Part shown: positions 45,656-54,697 of the stretch, piece after piece
How positions within the stretch are numbered: the stretch's first letter is position 1
Layout of the letters: each line of letters begins with the position of its first letter
DNA from: Brevundimonas sp. UBA4553
GTDB taxonomy: Bacteria; Pseudomonadota; Alphaproteobacteria; Caulobacterales; Caulobacteraceae
Length of the DNA: 64,000 nt
Assembly (NCBI RefSeq): GCF_002387245.1
Contig: NZ_DGLD01000015.1
Span: 14,325 to 78,324, forward strand
Direction of reading: 5' to 3'
Made by a program: the position numbers and the translations under genes
The notes under the pieces: generated by a model
Databases searched by the model: none
What the model was told of the DNA's origin: nothing
What the model saw: only the letters and a program-made list of their open reading frames with translations

Positions 45656-46711
45656 TCACTCAGCGACGCGTCGACGCCAAGCCTCGACCTCAGCCGGAAG
45701 CGACGCCGGCCAGGCTCCCACATAGGTGTATCCCATGCGGCGCTCTCGCTCGATGTCGGCCAGGTCGGGGTGAGCGACCGAATCCCGGCCCATGTAGATG
45801 GGCGCGTTGGTCGTCAGGTCATAGAAGCGCGCCCAAAGGGGAGGGGCTCCCGGCAAGGGGGCGAGCCGCCTGTCCGGCTGACCCTCGGCATTCGTAAAGG
45901 TCTCCAGGCGGGTGTCCCTGATCGCCGAGCTTTCAAACCAGGCGGCAGCGGCCTCAACGGCAGCGACGACTTCTGGCGACGGCTCGTCGAGCGACATCAG
46001 GAAACGCACCACTCCGACGCTTTCGCTGCCCGACAGGGAGGGGGGCTCGAACTTGCGGGCCCAAGCGGGGGCTAGGCCGACGGGGTCGTGCTGCGCGCAC
46101 CAAACCGTCAGGCGATCACCCTGACGCACTTGACTGCGAAGTATGACGTCCACGCCGCGCGACACGGCCTCTGTGGCGCGGGCTCGCTGTGCGTCGTCGA
46201 CAAAGCCATAGGGTTGCTGGCCGACGGCGACAGCTTTCAACAGGTTCAGGACGCGAACCATGGCGTCGTCATTGAAGGTCAGGTTGTCGTGATAGCCTCC
46301 GCGCAACGGGTAGTATTGCGGCCAGCCGCCGTTCGGATATTGCGCCTCCAGGACGTAGTCCAGACCGCGACGGAAGGCGGCGGCGTAGGTGGCGTCGCCC
46401 GTCGCCGTCGCCACGCGGGCGAGGAAGGCCAGCGGGAGGGTCGTGGCCTGATTATCGAACGTATTGGCCAGGCCGGGGTCGGCGTCCGCTCGTGCGATCT
46501 CGTTCAGCGGCGTATTCTTTGGCCAACCGCCTTCCCGTGACTGATGGGAGACAACCGTATCGGCGATGCGTCGCGCGTCGGAGCTGGAATACCAGTCCGC
46601 AGACTGCGTCAGTACGCCGGCGTTCCACGCGACGGGCGACTCGGAGGCCTGCGCTGCAGCGGGCGAAACGGTCAGGAGGGCGATGGCGATGAGCCAGGAT
46701 CGGGAAATCAT
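45656..46711 (-). CDS. Pectate lyase, Pel10 family (copy 1)
   Basis: A 351-residue exported lyase. The start is ATG 46711, where a signal peptide begins (MISRSWLIAIALLTVSPAAAQA). The Pec_lyase fold (PL10) is clear: SREGGWPKNTPL, DNQATTLPLAFLARV, AQYPNGGWPQYYPLRGGYHDNLTFNDDAMVRVLNLL, and WCAQHDPVGLAPAWARKFEPPSLSGSESVGV. PL10 enzymes cleave polygalacturonate by beta-elimination. It is 114 bases behind the 1136-residue TBDR gene, with a hairpin between them, so transcription may be separate. Confidence 0.92.
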   Translation of the reverse strand: MISRSWLIAIALLTVSPAAAQASESPVAWNAGVLTQSADWYSSSDARRIADTVVSHQSREGGWPKNTPLNEIARADADPGLANTFDNQATTLPLAFLARVATATGDATYAAAFRRGLDYVLEAQYPNGGWPQYYPLRGGYHDNLTFNDDAMVRVLNLLKAVAVGQQPYGFVDDAQRARATEAVSRGVDVILRSQVRQGDRLTVWCAQHDPVGLAPAWARKFEPPSLSGSESVGVVRFLMSLDEPSPEVVAAVEAAAAWFESSAIRDTRLETFTNAEGQPDRRLAPLPGAPPLWARFYDLTTNAPIYMGRDSVAHPDLADIERERRMGYTYVGAWPASLPAEVEAWRRRVAE

Positions 46712-46757
46712 CACGACGACTCCTTGAGCGCTCGCGAACGGGATTACGGGTAAAAGG

Positions 46758-46781
46758 AAGCGCCGTGTCACCACGGCGCTT
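46758..46781 (-). terminator. Terminator behind the large TonB receptor gene
   Basis: A perfect 10-base stem (AAGCGCCGTG / CACGGCGCTT) with a TCAC loop. On the minus strand the tail is CCTTTTACCC. It lies 44 bases behind the receptor stop codon and upstream of the Pel10 lyase gene, so it probably ends or reduces receptor transcription there. Confidence 0.72.
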
Positions 46782-46825
46782 CAGGTGCGACAGTTCTTCC
46801 GGGAGGAGGTTCTGTCGATAGGAAA

Positions 46826-49800
46826 TCAGAAGGTGAAACGGGCTCCGACGAAGTACTGGCGACCCGTGCTGGCGTAGTTCTGAACGACGGGATCGTTCTG
46901 ATAGGCCCAGCGGCTGTCCGTCTGGTTGGTCAGATTCAGCGCTTCTGCGGTCAAGGTGACGTGGTCCGTTAGCTTGTAGGTCAGCGAGGCATCCACGTTC
47001 AGCGTCTCGTCGCTGCCGATGAAGTCGTTGATCAGCGGCGAGTCGCAGACGCCCGGATCGCAACCGCCCGAGGCCAGCGGGTAGGTGGTCTGATAGGCGG
47101 CGCGATAGGCGGCCGAGACGCGAGCGCTGAGCTTGGGATCTTCGTAGAAGACCGTGGCGTTGAACGACTCCGGCGACGCACCGAGGAAGGGCGCCATACC
47201 GGTCAAGCCGCGAGCCGGGTCCAAGATGTACTCCATTTCGGAGTTGATCTTGGTGTAGTTCAACTGGACGCCCGTATATTCGAGCAGGCCCGGCAGGAAG
47301 GTGAAGTTCTGCTGATAGGCGATCTCGAAACCGTCGAGGGTGCCGCCGGGGGCGTCGTTATACTGACGGATCTGGAACGGACGGTCGCCGTCCAGATAGG
47401 CGCGGCGGCTATCGGAAGCTTCGTCGACCAGGCCATCCCAGGTCGCGCGCAGATTGGCGATGGCCTCGGTGTCGAAGATTTCGGTCAGCCGAGCTTCGCG
47501 CAGCACGACTTGCGGGAAGCTTTCGATTTCCTTCCAGAAGTAGGCGAACGACAGCAGGGCGTCGCGGGCGAAGTACCATTCGACATTGAAGTCCAGATTG
47601 GTGGCGCGGAACGGCTTCAGGCGAGTGTTGCCCAGGGTGATGGCGGCGTTACTGCCATCGAAGTCGGCGGGCGCCGTGCCAATGCCGGCGGGCACGTTGA
47701 AGGCCGTGACGCCGGGGTGCAGGGCCATCATCTGCGGACGGGCCATGACCTTCGCCGCCGCAAAACGCAGGATCAGCTTGTCGTTCGGCTCCCACGCCAG
47801 GTTAAGCGAGGGCAGGTAGTCTTCGTACTCGTTGGTGTTTTCGACGCCGCGACCGCTGGGCGAGCGTCCGCGAGCGTCGACTTCGGTCTTGGCGTAGCGC
47901 ACGCCCGCGTTGCCGCGCAGGTCGCCGACGAACAGCGGGATATGGAAATCGACCTGGGTGTAGAGACTGCTGGTCTTCTCATCGACCCAGAAGGTGTTGA
48001 CCCCGCCGTTGCGCAGGTCGGACAGGCGCCAGTCCCCCCATGCGTTGATGCAGTCGCAGTCAAATCCGAAGCGATTTTGGAAGGCTTGGAGGTTCGGCAC
48101 GAAGAATTGGGAAGGCATGCCTTCAGGCACGTTCAGGCCTTGCCCCCATTTGACCACCTGGCCCATCTGGGCCACCGTCGTCGAGGGGGCCAGGCCGGAA
48201 CGCACGCCTTCCAGCAGGCTGGGGTTCATGGTGTCGCCGATCAGGCGCTCGTAGCGGGTATAGTAGAAGTCGAACTCCCGCATGCCCCCGCCGAAGCGGA
48301 AGGTGATGTCGTCGTTATAGTCCCAGGCGAAGTCCGCCTTGGCGGTGCGATAGCCGTTTTCGGTGATCGTCTTGTAGTGACGGAGGGCCGAGTAGCCCTT
48401 GACGAAGTCCCACTTGGTCGGATCGGCCACATCGAAACCGAAGTCGATGAACGGCATGTCGCCGCCATCGCGCTCGTCGTAGATGAAATAGTCGTTGCCG
48501 GCGACGCCCTGACCGGAGTCCAGACGGATGAAGTCGGCCAGCAGGCCGGTGTTCTCATTGGTGGACTTGGAGTCGCCGATCAGCGCCGTCATGCGGAAAC
48601 GGTCGTTGAACTCGTGTTCAAGGTTGATCGAGTTCTGGCGGAACTCGGTGGTGTATCCGCCCTGGTCGACGGCCGAACGCATGTCGACATTGGCCAGCTT
48701 CAGATAGGCGGCGTTGTCGCCATTCTCGCTGAGGGCGGCGTCGAGGACCCGCACGGACGGGCGGCCGATGAAGGCGCCGCGCATGGCCAGATAGTTGGGG
48801 TGGGCGACGTAGCCGACCGAACCCGGCTGATTGTAGTAGTCGTAGACCTCGAGGTTGTTCGGATTGAAGCTGCCCGTCCCGGCCAGCAGGTTGTTGACGC
48901 TGGCGCCCGGCGCCGTCGTGAAGACTGGCGTGTTGCCGTACATGCCCTGACCACAGTCGATAGCGTCGCGGAACTCGTTGGCGTCCTGGCTGGCGCAGGT
49001 GGCGTAGATGCCCCGGCGATTCCGATAGCTGTTATTGGCGGCGCTGGTCGTGGGGTAGGTCTGATAGCTGAGCGACGTCAGCGTGCGGTTGCCGTTGGTG
49101 TTGTTCCGGTTCAGGCCGACCGCGCCGATCTGGTAGTTGGTCGAGACCTGGGTCATCTCCGAATAGAGGTTGTCGAAGCTGATCGTCGTGCGGTCGCTGG
49201 GCCGCCATTGGCCCGAGAGGGTGACGCCCAGTCGCTCCTGCTCGACCTCGCGGTGGTTCAGGGTGGACAGGGCCGGAATACGGACCAGGGAGCCCTTGGT
49301 GTTGCCGCCGTTCAGCAGGGCGTAGGCCGCCGGGTTCGAGCCGATCAGGTAGGCCAGGGCTTCGGGGTTGGTCACGCGCGGCAGGGCCGTGGCCGGATTG
49401 GTGCCGGTCGGCAAGGCGAAGCCCTGATGGTCGCCGGCTGCGTTGGTTCCGACGTTGTTGAAGGTCGCTCCGCGATACAGGTAGTCGCTGGACCCGACGC
49501 CGCGCGTGTAGCTGTCGATAGCCTGATCACGCTTGTTGTAGGCAAGGGAGCCGAGGAGGCCGAACTCGCCGATCTTGCTGCTCCAGCGGTCGGAGCCGAG
49601 CAGGGCTACGCGAGGGTTATGCGTGCCGCCGTTCTCGTAATAGGCGTCCTGCAGCGTCAGGGCGAAGCGCCGATCGTCGAAGTCGAAGGGACGGCCCGAA
49701 ATCAGATCGACGGTCGCGCCCAGCGAGCCTTCGTCGGTCATGGCGTCGGCGGACTTCTGCACCTTCAGGGAGTTGAAGAGCTCCGAGGCGAAGGTGTTGA

Positions 49801-50236
49801 AGGAGAAGCCGCGGTCGCGGCGCAGAGCGCCGTCAGCGTTGCTGGCGCCCGACGTCGACAGGGTTTCCAGACCGTTCAGGCGCACGCGAGTGAAGTCGCC
49901 GCCCAGACCGCGCACCGAGATGGTGTTGCCTTCGCCGTTCTCACGGTCGATCGAAACGCCCGGGATCCGCTGCAGGGATTCCGCCAGGTTGGCGTCGGGG
50001 AAGTCCGCGATGTCTTCGGCGTTGATGACGTCGACAATGACGTTTGCGCGTCGCTTTTCGTTCAGGGCGCTCGCCAAGGAGGCGCGCAGGCCGGTGACGA
50101 CGATCTCGTCCACCGTGGTCGTTTGATCTTCCGCTTGCGTCTGCGCCATGGCTGGCGAAGTGGCGAGCATGGCGGCCAGACAGAGCGCGATAGGCGATGC
50201 GGCTGCACGCAACTGTAGCGTTGAGTTCTTCGTCAT
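46826..50236 (-). CDS. Carbohydrate-type TonB-dependent receptor (1136 residues)
   Basis: A large outer-membrane receptor. Signal peptide ends SPAMAQ near residue 32; TonB box VDEIVVTGLRASL; plug ISVRGLGGDFTRVRLNGLETL and SLKVQKSADAMTDEGSLGATVDLISGRPFDF; the C-terminus is GARFTF. The plug pattern with a long oligosaccharide-type barrel is that of Caulobacter/Xanthomonas carbohydrate receptors. In a locus with pectate lyases and GH43 enzymes it should import oligogalacturonides or arabino-oligosaccharides. GGAGGAGGG precedes the ATG. It is divergent from GH43 gene 50419 with 182 bases between, which contain a LacI-type palindrome and an AT-rich element. Confidence 0.93.
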   Translation of the reverse strand: MTKNSTLQLRAAASPIALCLAAMLATSPAMAQTQAEDQTTTVDEIVVTGLRASLASALNEKRRANVIVDVINAEDIADFPDANLAESLQRIPGVSIDRENGEGNTISVRGLGGDFTRVRLNGLETLSTSGASNADGALRRDRGFSFNTFASELFNSLKVQKSADAMTDEGSLGATVDLISGRPFDFDDRRFALTLQDAYYENGGTHNPRVALLGSDRWSSKIGEFGLLGSLAYNKRDQAIDSYTRGVGSSDYLYRGATFNNVGTNAAGDHQGFALPTGTNPATALPRVTNPEALAYLIGSNPAAYALLNGGNTKGSLVRIPALSTLNHREVEQERLGVTLSGQWRPSDRTTISFDNLYSEMTQVSTNYQIGAVGLNRNNTNGNRTLTSLSYQTYPTTSAANNSYRNRRGIYATCASQDANEFRDAIDCGQGMYGNTPVFTTAPGASVNNLLAGTGSFNPNNLEVYDYYNQPGSVGYVAHPNYLAMRGAFIGRPSVRVLDAALSENGDNAAYLKLANVDMRSAVDQGGYTTEFRQNSINLEHEFNDRFRMTALIGDSKSTNENTGLLADFIRLDSGQGVAGNDYFIYDERDGGDMPFIDFGFDVADPTKWDFVKGYSALRHYKTITENGYRTAKADFAWDYNDDITFRFGGGMREFDFYYTRYERLIGDTMNPSLLEGVRSGLAPSTTVAQMGQVVKWGQGLNVPEGMPSQFFVPNLQAFQNRFGFDCDCINAWGDWRLSDLRNGGVNTFWVDEKTSSLYTQVDFHIPLFVGDLRGNAGVRYAKTEVDARGRSPSGRGVENTNEYEDYLPSLNLAWEPNDKLILRFAAAKVMARPQMMALHPGVTAFNVPAGIGTAPADFDGSNAAITLGNTRLKPFRATNLDFNVEWYFARDALLSFAYFWKEIESFPQVVLREARLTEIFDTEAIANLRATWDGLVDEASDSRRAYLDGDRPFQIRQYNDAPGGTLDGFEIAYQQNFTFLPGLLEYTGVQLNYTKINSEMEYILDPARGLTGMAPFLGASPESFNATVFYEDPKLSARVSAAYRAAYQTTYPLASGGCDPGVCDSPLINDFIGSDETLNVDASLTYKLTDHVTLTAEALNLTNQTDSRWAYQNDPVVQNYASTGRQYFVGARFTF

Positions 50237-50318
50237 GGGGTCCCTCCTCCTTGATCCCAGCGCCTCTGACGGGCTCCGTGAATCATCCTGACGCCAGGCG
50301 ATGGCCTAGCTTCATTTG

Positions 50319-50335
50319 AAAAGTATTATAATATT
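50319..50335 (+). promoter_or_regulatory. Shared AT-rich element, copy 1
   Basis: AAAAGTATTATAATATT lies in the divergent TBDR/GH43 promoter region, 83 bases before the GH43 start codon. A copy with 16 of 17 identical bases occurs at 56370-56386 on the other strand, 79 bases before the Pel10-type gene there. Its centre AGTATTATAATATT is nearly palindromic and includes a TATAAT-like hexamer. It may be a shared promoter or an operator of the pectin locus. Confidence 0.6.
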
Positions 50336-50356
50336 TTTAGGTCGCCAAGTGATTTC

Positions 50357-50370
50357 TGATACCGGTGTCA
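50357..50370. promoter_or_regulatory. LacI-type operator candidate in the TBDR/GH43 promoter
   Basis: TGATACCGGTGTCA fits the LacI/GalR consensus TGNNANCGNTNNCA, with a central CG and near-perfect dyad symmetry. It lies in the 182-base gap between the divergent receptor and GH43 genes. The LacI-family regulator at 59.4 kb is one candidate binder, although its own expected site (60463-60476) has a different arm sequence. Confidence 0.55.
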
Positions 50371-50418
50371 TGTCCTTGATGATCATGTGTGAATCGGGAT
50401 TTTGAGGGGTGAAGACGG

Positions 50419-51645
50419 GTGATTCAAAGTCGCAGAATGCTGTTGAAATGGGCCAGCGCCGCCGTCGCGGGCCTCGCGGCGCGCTCGGTTTTTGCGCAGT
50501 CAGCGGACGATTCGGGGCGAGTGATTTCAACGCCGACGAGCAATCCCTATCCCTACCGCGGCGTCAGCGGGGCGGGCGTCGCCGCCAGTGTCGCCGACGC
50601 TCGCGGCGGCTGGATGTCGGGGCTGGTCGGGGTGCGCTATCGCGGCGCACGGCCGATGACCTATCCGACCCTGCCCTGGGGCGAGGCGGCGACGGGCTCG
50701 GCGGTGGGCAAGGGGCTATTGCCGTCGATCCATCCGCTGATGGAACTGCATCTGCGCGACACCCAGATCTGCATCGGCGGCGACGGCGCATACTACATGA
50801 CCGGCTCGACCGGCGACAACATCTGGGCCTTCAACGACGGGATCGAGCTGTGGCGCTCGACCGATCTGGTCGACTGGACGTATCTGGGACTTGTCTGGAG
50901 TCTGGATCGAGAGGGGGGCTGGGCCAAGTCATGGCGGATGCGACGCGGCGTGCCCTTCCGCGCCATCTGGGCGCCCGAGGTCCACTATATCGCCGGCAAC
51001 TACTTCCTCTGCTTCAGCGTCAGCCGGGCTGGCTTGGGCATCCTGCGCAGCACGAGCGGAAAGCCCGAAGGCCCGTATGAATACGCCTTCTCGTCCGAGG
51101 CTCATCTGCGTCGGGGCATCGACGCCACCCTGTTCCAGGACGATGACGGGGCCGTCTATCTGACCTACGGCTCGGGCGACGAGATCGTGCGGCTGAAGGA
51201 CGATCTGTCGGGCTACGCCGAGGATTGGAAACGCACCACCTTCGCCGACACCCAGTGCCTGGTGGCGCGCGACCGCGCTCGCTGCCTGAAAGGCGAGAAC
51301 ATCCTGGGCTACGAAGGGGCGACCCTCTTCAAGAAGGACGGCCTCTATTATCTGGGCGCGGTCGGCAATGTAGAGGGGCGCTATTCCTTCGTCTTCGCCG
51401 TGTCGGAGCATCTGCTCGGCCCCTATCGGATGAAGCATGAGGCCGCGCCCTGCGCCGGGGGCGGCAACGTGTTCAGGGATCGTGAGGGGCGCTGGTGGTC
51501 CACCTTCTTCGGCAACGACGAGCAGAGCCATTTCCGTGAGAAGCCGGGCCTGATCCGCGTGGACTTCGACGCCGATGGGCGGATCGTCGTCGCCCCTGAT
51601 CAGCCCTTCGCTCGCCCCCTGCCGCCGCTGGAGGCCCTGACATGA
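50419..51645 (+). CDS. GH43-family glycosidase, exported
   Basis: A 408-residue glycoside hydrolase of family 43 (five-bladed beta-propeller). GTG 50419 is the start, behind GAGGGG. The N-terminus has a Tat-like SRRMLLKW and AARSVFAQ. Fold marks: HLRDTQICIGGDGAYYMTGS (first catalytic Asp region), IELWRSTDLVDWTYLG, IWAPEVHYIAGNYFLCFS, GIDATLFQDDDGAVYLTYGSG (second Asp) and GENILGYEGATLFKKDGLYYLG (Glu region). GH43 includes arabinofuranosidases, xylosidases and arabinanases; the exact activity cannot be read here. It overlaps the following PL1-like gene by 4 bases. Confidence 0.85.
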   Translation: MIQSRRMLLKWASAAVAGLAARSVFAQSADDSGRVISTPTSNPYPYRGVSGAGVAASVADARGGWMSGLVGVRYRGARPMTYPTLPWGEAATGSAVGKGLLPSIHPLMELHLRDTQICIGGDGAYYMTGSTGDNIWAFNDGIELWRSTDLVDWTYLGLVWSLDREGGWAKSWRMRRGVPFRAIWAPEVHYIAGNYFLCFSVSRAGLGILRSTSGKPEGPYEYAFSSEAHLRRGIDATLFQDDDGAVYLTYGSGDEIVRLKDDLSGYAEDWKRTTFADTQCLVARDRARCLKGENILGYEGATLFKKDGLYYLGAVGNVEGRYSFVFAVSEHLLGPYRMKHEAAPCAGGGNVFRDREGRWWSTFFGNDEQSHFREKPGLIRVDFDADGRIVVAPDQPFARPLPPLEALT

Positions 51646-52949
51646 TCGATCGTCGTCGCCTGATGCTGACCGCCGTTGCGGTCGGGGCTCTGCCCGTGCC
51701 CGCCTTGGCTGCAGGCGAGGTCCTGGCCTTTCCCGGCGCCATGGGCTGGGCCGCTGCGACGCCGGGCGGACGCGGCGGGCGGATCATCCGCGTCACGAAC
51801 CTGGCGGGCGAGGGGGCGGGCTCGCTGCGCGCCGCGCTGGAGGCCGAGGGGCCGCGCATCGTGGTGTTCGAGGTCGGCGGGGTCATCGACCTGAAGCGTC
51901 GCGACATCCGGGTGACGAACCCCTTCCTGACCATCGCCGGTCAGACCGCGCCCGAGCCGGGCGTCACCGTGATCCGGGGCGGGATCAGCCTGCGCACCCA
52001 TGACGTCATCGTACGCCATATCCGGATCCGGCCCGGCGCGGACGGGGCGGCGGCGAAAAGCGGCTGGGAGGTCGACGGCCTGACCACCTCGGGCGCGCAT
52101 GACGTGATCGTGGACCAGTGCTCCTTCAGCTGGGCGACGGACGAGAACCTGTCGGCGTCCGGCCCGCGCTTCGAAGGCGGCGACGCTGTGGAGCAGTGGC
52201 GACAGCATACCTCGCGCCGCATCACCTTCAGCCGCAACATTGTGTCGGAGGGCCTGTCGAACGCCAGCCACGCCAAGGGCGAGCATTCCAAGGGCACCCT
52301 GATTCACGACAACGCCACCCAGGTGCTGATCGTCGGCAATCTGTACGCCCACGACTACGAGCGGAACCAGTTGTTCAAGGGCGGGGTCCATGCGGTCAGT
52401 GCCAACAACCTGATCTACAATCCGGGCAATCGCTGCATGCACTATGCGCTGAACGCCTCGGAATGGGGCGGTCAGCGCTGGGAAATCGGCCAGTTGTCGC
52501 TCGTTGGCAATGTGACGCGCGGCGGCCCCTCCACGCGGGCTGACCTGCCCTTCCTGATCGTGGAAGGTCAGGGCGATCTGGATCTCTACGCCCTCGACAA
52601 TCCGGCCCGCCACGCCGACGGGCGGGCCATGCAAGAGATCGGGATCATTTCGGACCGCGAGCCAAAAATCAGGCGGCTGAACGCTTCGCCGCACTGGCCC
52701 GCCGGGTTCCGGGCGCGGCCTTCAAGCGAGGTCGAGGCCTGGATCTTCGCCGAGGCCGGGGCCCGGCCCTGGGCGCACGACGCCGTGGATCGGCGCGTTC
52801 TGGATGAGGTGCAAACGGGGACCGGTCGTATCATCGACGACGAGCGCGAGGTTGGTGGATATCCCGTCATGGCTGAAACGCATCGCCCCTTCGTCGAGGC
52901 CGACTGGGACTTGAGCACTCTGACACGCAAGGACGGCGCGCCGAGTTGA
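51642..52949 (+). CDS. PL1-type pectate lyase, exported
   Basis: A 435-residue right-handed beta-helix lyase. A Tat-type signal opens it (DRRRLMLTAVAVGALPVPALAA). The front has FPGAMGWAAATPGGRGGRIIRVTNLAGEGAGSLRAALE and VVFEVGGVIDLKRRDIRVTNPFLTIAGQTAPEPGVTVIRGGISLRTHDVIVRHIRIRPG, the classic PL1/PL9-like pectate lyase front, and the Ca-binding WEVDGLTTSGAHDVIVDQCSFSWATDENL follows. It would degrade homogalacturonan in the periplasm or outside. A terminator hairpin follows at once. Confidence 0.9.
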   Translation: MIDRRRLMLTAVAVGALPVPALAAGEVLAFPGAMGWAAATPGGRGGRIIRVTNLAGEGAGSLRAALEAEGPRIVVFEVGGVIDLKRRDIRVTNPFLTIAGQTAPEPGVTVIRGGISLRTHDVIVRHIRIRPGADGAAAKSGWEVDGLTTSGAHDVIVDQCSFSWATDENLSASGPRFEGGDAVEQWRQHTSRRITFSRNIVSEGLSNASHAKGEHSKGTLIHDNATQVLIVGNLYAHDYERNQLFKGGVHAVSANNLIYNPGNRCMHYALNASEWGGQRWEIGQLSLVGNVTRGGPSTRADLPFLIVEGQGDLDLYALDNPARHADGRAMQEIGIISDREPKIRRLNASPHWPAGFRARPSSEVEAWIFAEAGARPWAHDAVDRRVLDEVQTGTGRIIDDEREVGGYPVMAETHRPFVEADWDLSTLTRKDGAPS

Positions 52950-52954
52950 AAAGA

Positions 52955-52982
52955 GGGGGCGGAGCGCGACGGCTCCGCCCCC
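52955..52982. terminator. Bidirectional terminator between convergent genes
   Basis: An 11-base perfect stem (GGGGGCGGAGC / GCTCCGCCCCC) with a six-base loop, 5 bases behind the PL1-type stop and 7 bases behind the GH43 stop on the other strand. The plus-strand tail TTCC and minus-strand tail TCTTTTC both contain T, so it can serve both. Confidence 0.8.
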
Positions 52983-52989
52983 TTCCACA

Positions 52990-54615
52990 CTACAGAGCGC
53001 GGAATTTGAAGTTCTTGAACCGCGCCTCGCCTTCGCCGGCGGCGTAGATGCCCGGACGCAGCATCATGAAGCCGCCACGGACGTTCTGGTTGTAGCCCGA
53101 CACCTCCATACCCCGGTCGAAACGCTTCCAGTTCACCCCATCGGCCGAGGTGTCGAAGTAGACGTTCTGGTAGGCGTTGGTCAGGCGCATGAACATTCGC
53201 TGGCCATGCGGGTTTGCGGGCCGTCCGCGTTCGATCCCGTATTGGTGGGTGACGTAGCGCGTGGGGTCGAAGCCAAGGCCAGCATAGAGGGCGCGGTCGT
53301 AGAACAGGATCAGCCCGGCCACGGCGCCGGGGTCGATCTCGATCTCGCACTCGATCTGATAGGCCTGCTCGCCTTGGACGAAGGTCAGAGGCGAGCAATC
53401 GACCGGCGCCTTGCCCTTGGCCTTCATGTGCAGGACGCCGTTCTCGCGACGCAGGCGGTCCTTCTCGTTCGGCTGCGGGTCGTAGAAGCTCCACTGGATG
53501 CCGAACTTGTCGGTGGTGAAGTCGTCCGACAGGGCCATGCCGTGCGGCACGGCCTGACCGCCGCGCGGCATGGCGATGGGTTTGGACAGGTCGCCGCCCT
53601 TGGCGCGGAACCAGCCGTCGTCGGTCCACTCGATCGGGTCCAGCAGGGTCTGGCGGCCCAGGCTCCAGTAGGCGTTCTCGTAGCCGTGATAGACCATCCA
53701 CCAGTCACCGTCGGTCGGGCCTTCGACCAGGGTGGCGTGACCGCGCGACCACCATTTCTCGGCGCCGCTGCGGGTGCGCACGATCGGGTTGTGTGGGCAC
53801 TCTTCCCACGGACCGTGGATCGACTTGGAGCGGGCGGCGATGACCATGTGGCCGGTCGGCGGGCCCGCCGTGCCGCCGATGGCGGTGATCATGTAGAAGT
53901 AGTCGCCGTGCTTAAGCAGCTTGGGGCCTTCCTGGGCGTGGCCCTCGACAATCCAGTCCTCGGGATAGCGCCAGGCGTCATAGACCTGCTCCAGCGGACC
54001 GTCGGTGGCCAGGCCGTCGTCGGTCAGCCGCACCCGGTCGCCGCCGTTCAGGAACAGGTAGCGCTTGCCGTCCTCGCCGACGATGTGGCCAGGGTCGATG
54101 TTCCCGGGGATCTTCAGGTCGATCGGCTCGCTCCACGGCCCTTCGATCTTGTCGGCCCAGATGACGTAGTTGGACCGGTAGTTCGGGAAGCGCGCCGGGA
54201 TGTAGCAGTAGAAACGGCCTTCGTGCTTGATCAGTTCGGGCGCCCAGACCGAGCCGATGTTGGTCGTCAGGGCTGCGGTGACGGGCCGCCAGTTCACCAG
54301 ATCGCGCGAGTGCCAGATGTGAATGCCGGGCACCGACTCGAACGACGAGAAGGTCATGTAGTAGTCGTCGCCGTCCTTGAGGATCGACGGGTCCGGGTGG
54401 TCGCCCGACATGATGGGATTCAGGAAGGTGCCGTCGCCCAGGTCGGCCATGCGCTGGCCCTCAATGCCGCGACGCCACTTCATCCCGGCCCACTCGCGAC
54501 CCAGCGGCGCGGCTTCCTCGTTGGTCTGGGCGAAGACGGCTCCGACCGGCAGGGCCGATGCGGCGACGCCGCCCAACAGGCCGCTCAGGGCGGCGCGACG
54601 ATTGATAGGGGACAT
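52990..54615 (-). CDS. GH43-family glycosidase with C-terminal beta-sandwich module
   Basis: A 541-residue hydrolase. ATG 54615 is chosen; GAGGAA precedes it and a Tat signal follows (INRRAALSGLLGGVAASALPVG). GH43 motifs: NPIMSGDHPDPSILKDGDDYYMTFSS (catalytic Asp), IWHSRDLVNWRPV, IGSVWAPELIKHEGRFYCYIP, NIDPGHIVGEDGKRYLFLNGG and GHAQEGPKLLKHGDYFYMI (Glu). Residues about 365-541 form a separate beta-sandwich (DDFTTDKFGIQWSFYDPQ, GLILFYDRALYAGLGFDP) like the C-terminal GH43 concanavalin-like module. It likely removes arabinose or xylose side chains from pectin. Confidence 0.9.
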   Translation of the reverse strand: MSPINRRAALSGLLGGVAASALPVGAVFAQTNEEAAPLGREWAGMKWRRGIEGQRMADLGDGTFLNPIMSGDHPDPSILKDGDDYYMTFSSFESVPGIHIWHSRDLVNWRPVTAALTTNIGSVWAPELIKHEGRFYCYIPARFPNYRSNYVIWADKIEGPWSEPIDLKIPGNIDPGHIVGEDGKRYLFLNGGDRVRLTDDGLATDGPLEQVYDAWRYPEDWIVEGHAQEGPKLLKHGDYFYMITAIGGTAGPPTGHMVIAARSKSIHGPWEECPHNPIVRTRSGAEKWWSRGHATLVEGPTDGDWWMVYHGYENAYWSLGRQTLLDPIEWTDDGWFRAKGGDLSKPIAMPRGGQAVPHGMALSDDFTTDKFGIQWSFYDPQPNEKDRLRRENGVLHMKAKGKAPVDCSPLTFVQGEQAYQIECEIEIDPGAVAGLILFYDRALYAGLGFDPTRYVTHQYGIERGRPANPHGQRMFMRLTNAYQNVYFDTSADGVNWKRFDRGMEVSGYNQNVRGGFMMLRPGIYAAGEGEARFKNFKFRAL

Positions 54616-54697
54616 GGGCGGTTCCTCTTTTCTCTTATGCATTACGCGAACTGAATGAGTTCAAGACGCGGGGATGAGGGTGATGACGGGCGCCGCT

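Noticed and set aside
47510..50218. A 902-residue plus-strand frame opposite the large TonB receptor.
   Set aside because: Low-complexity Val/Gly/Ala/Gln composition with no family motif; it mirrors the receptor gene exactly and has no ribosome site.
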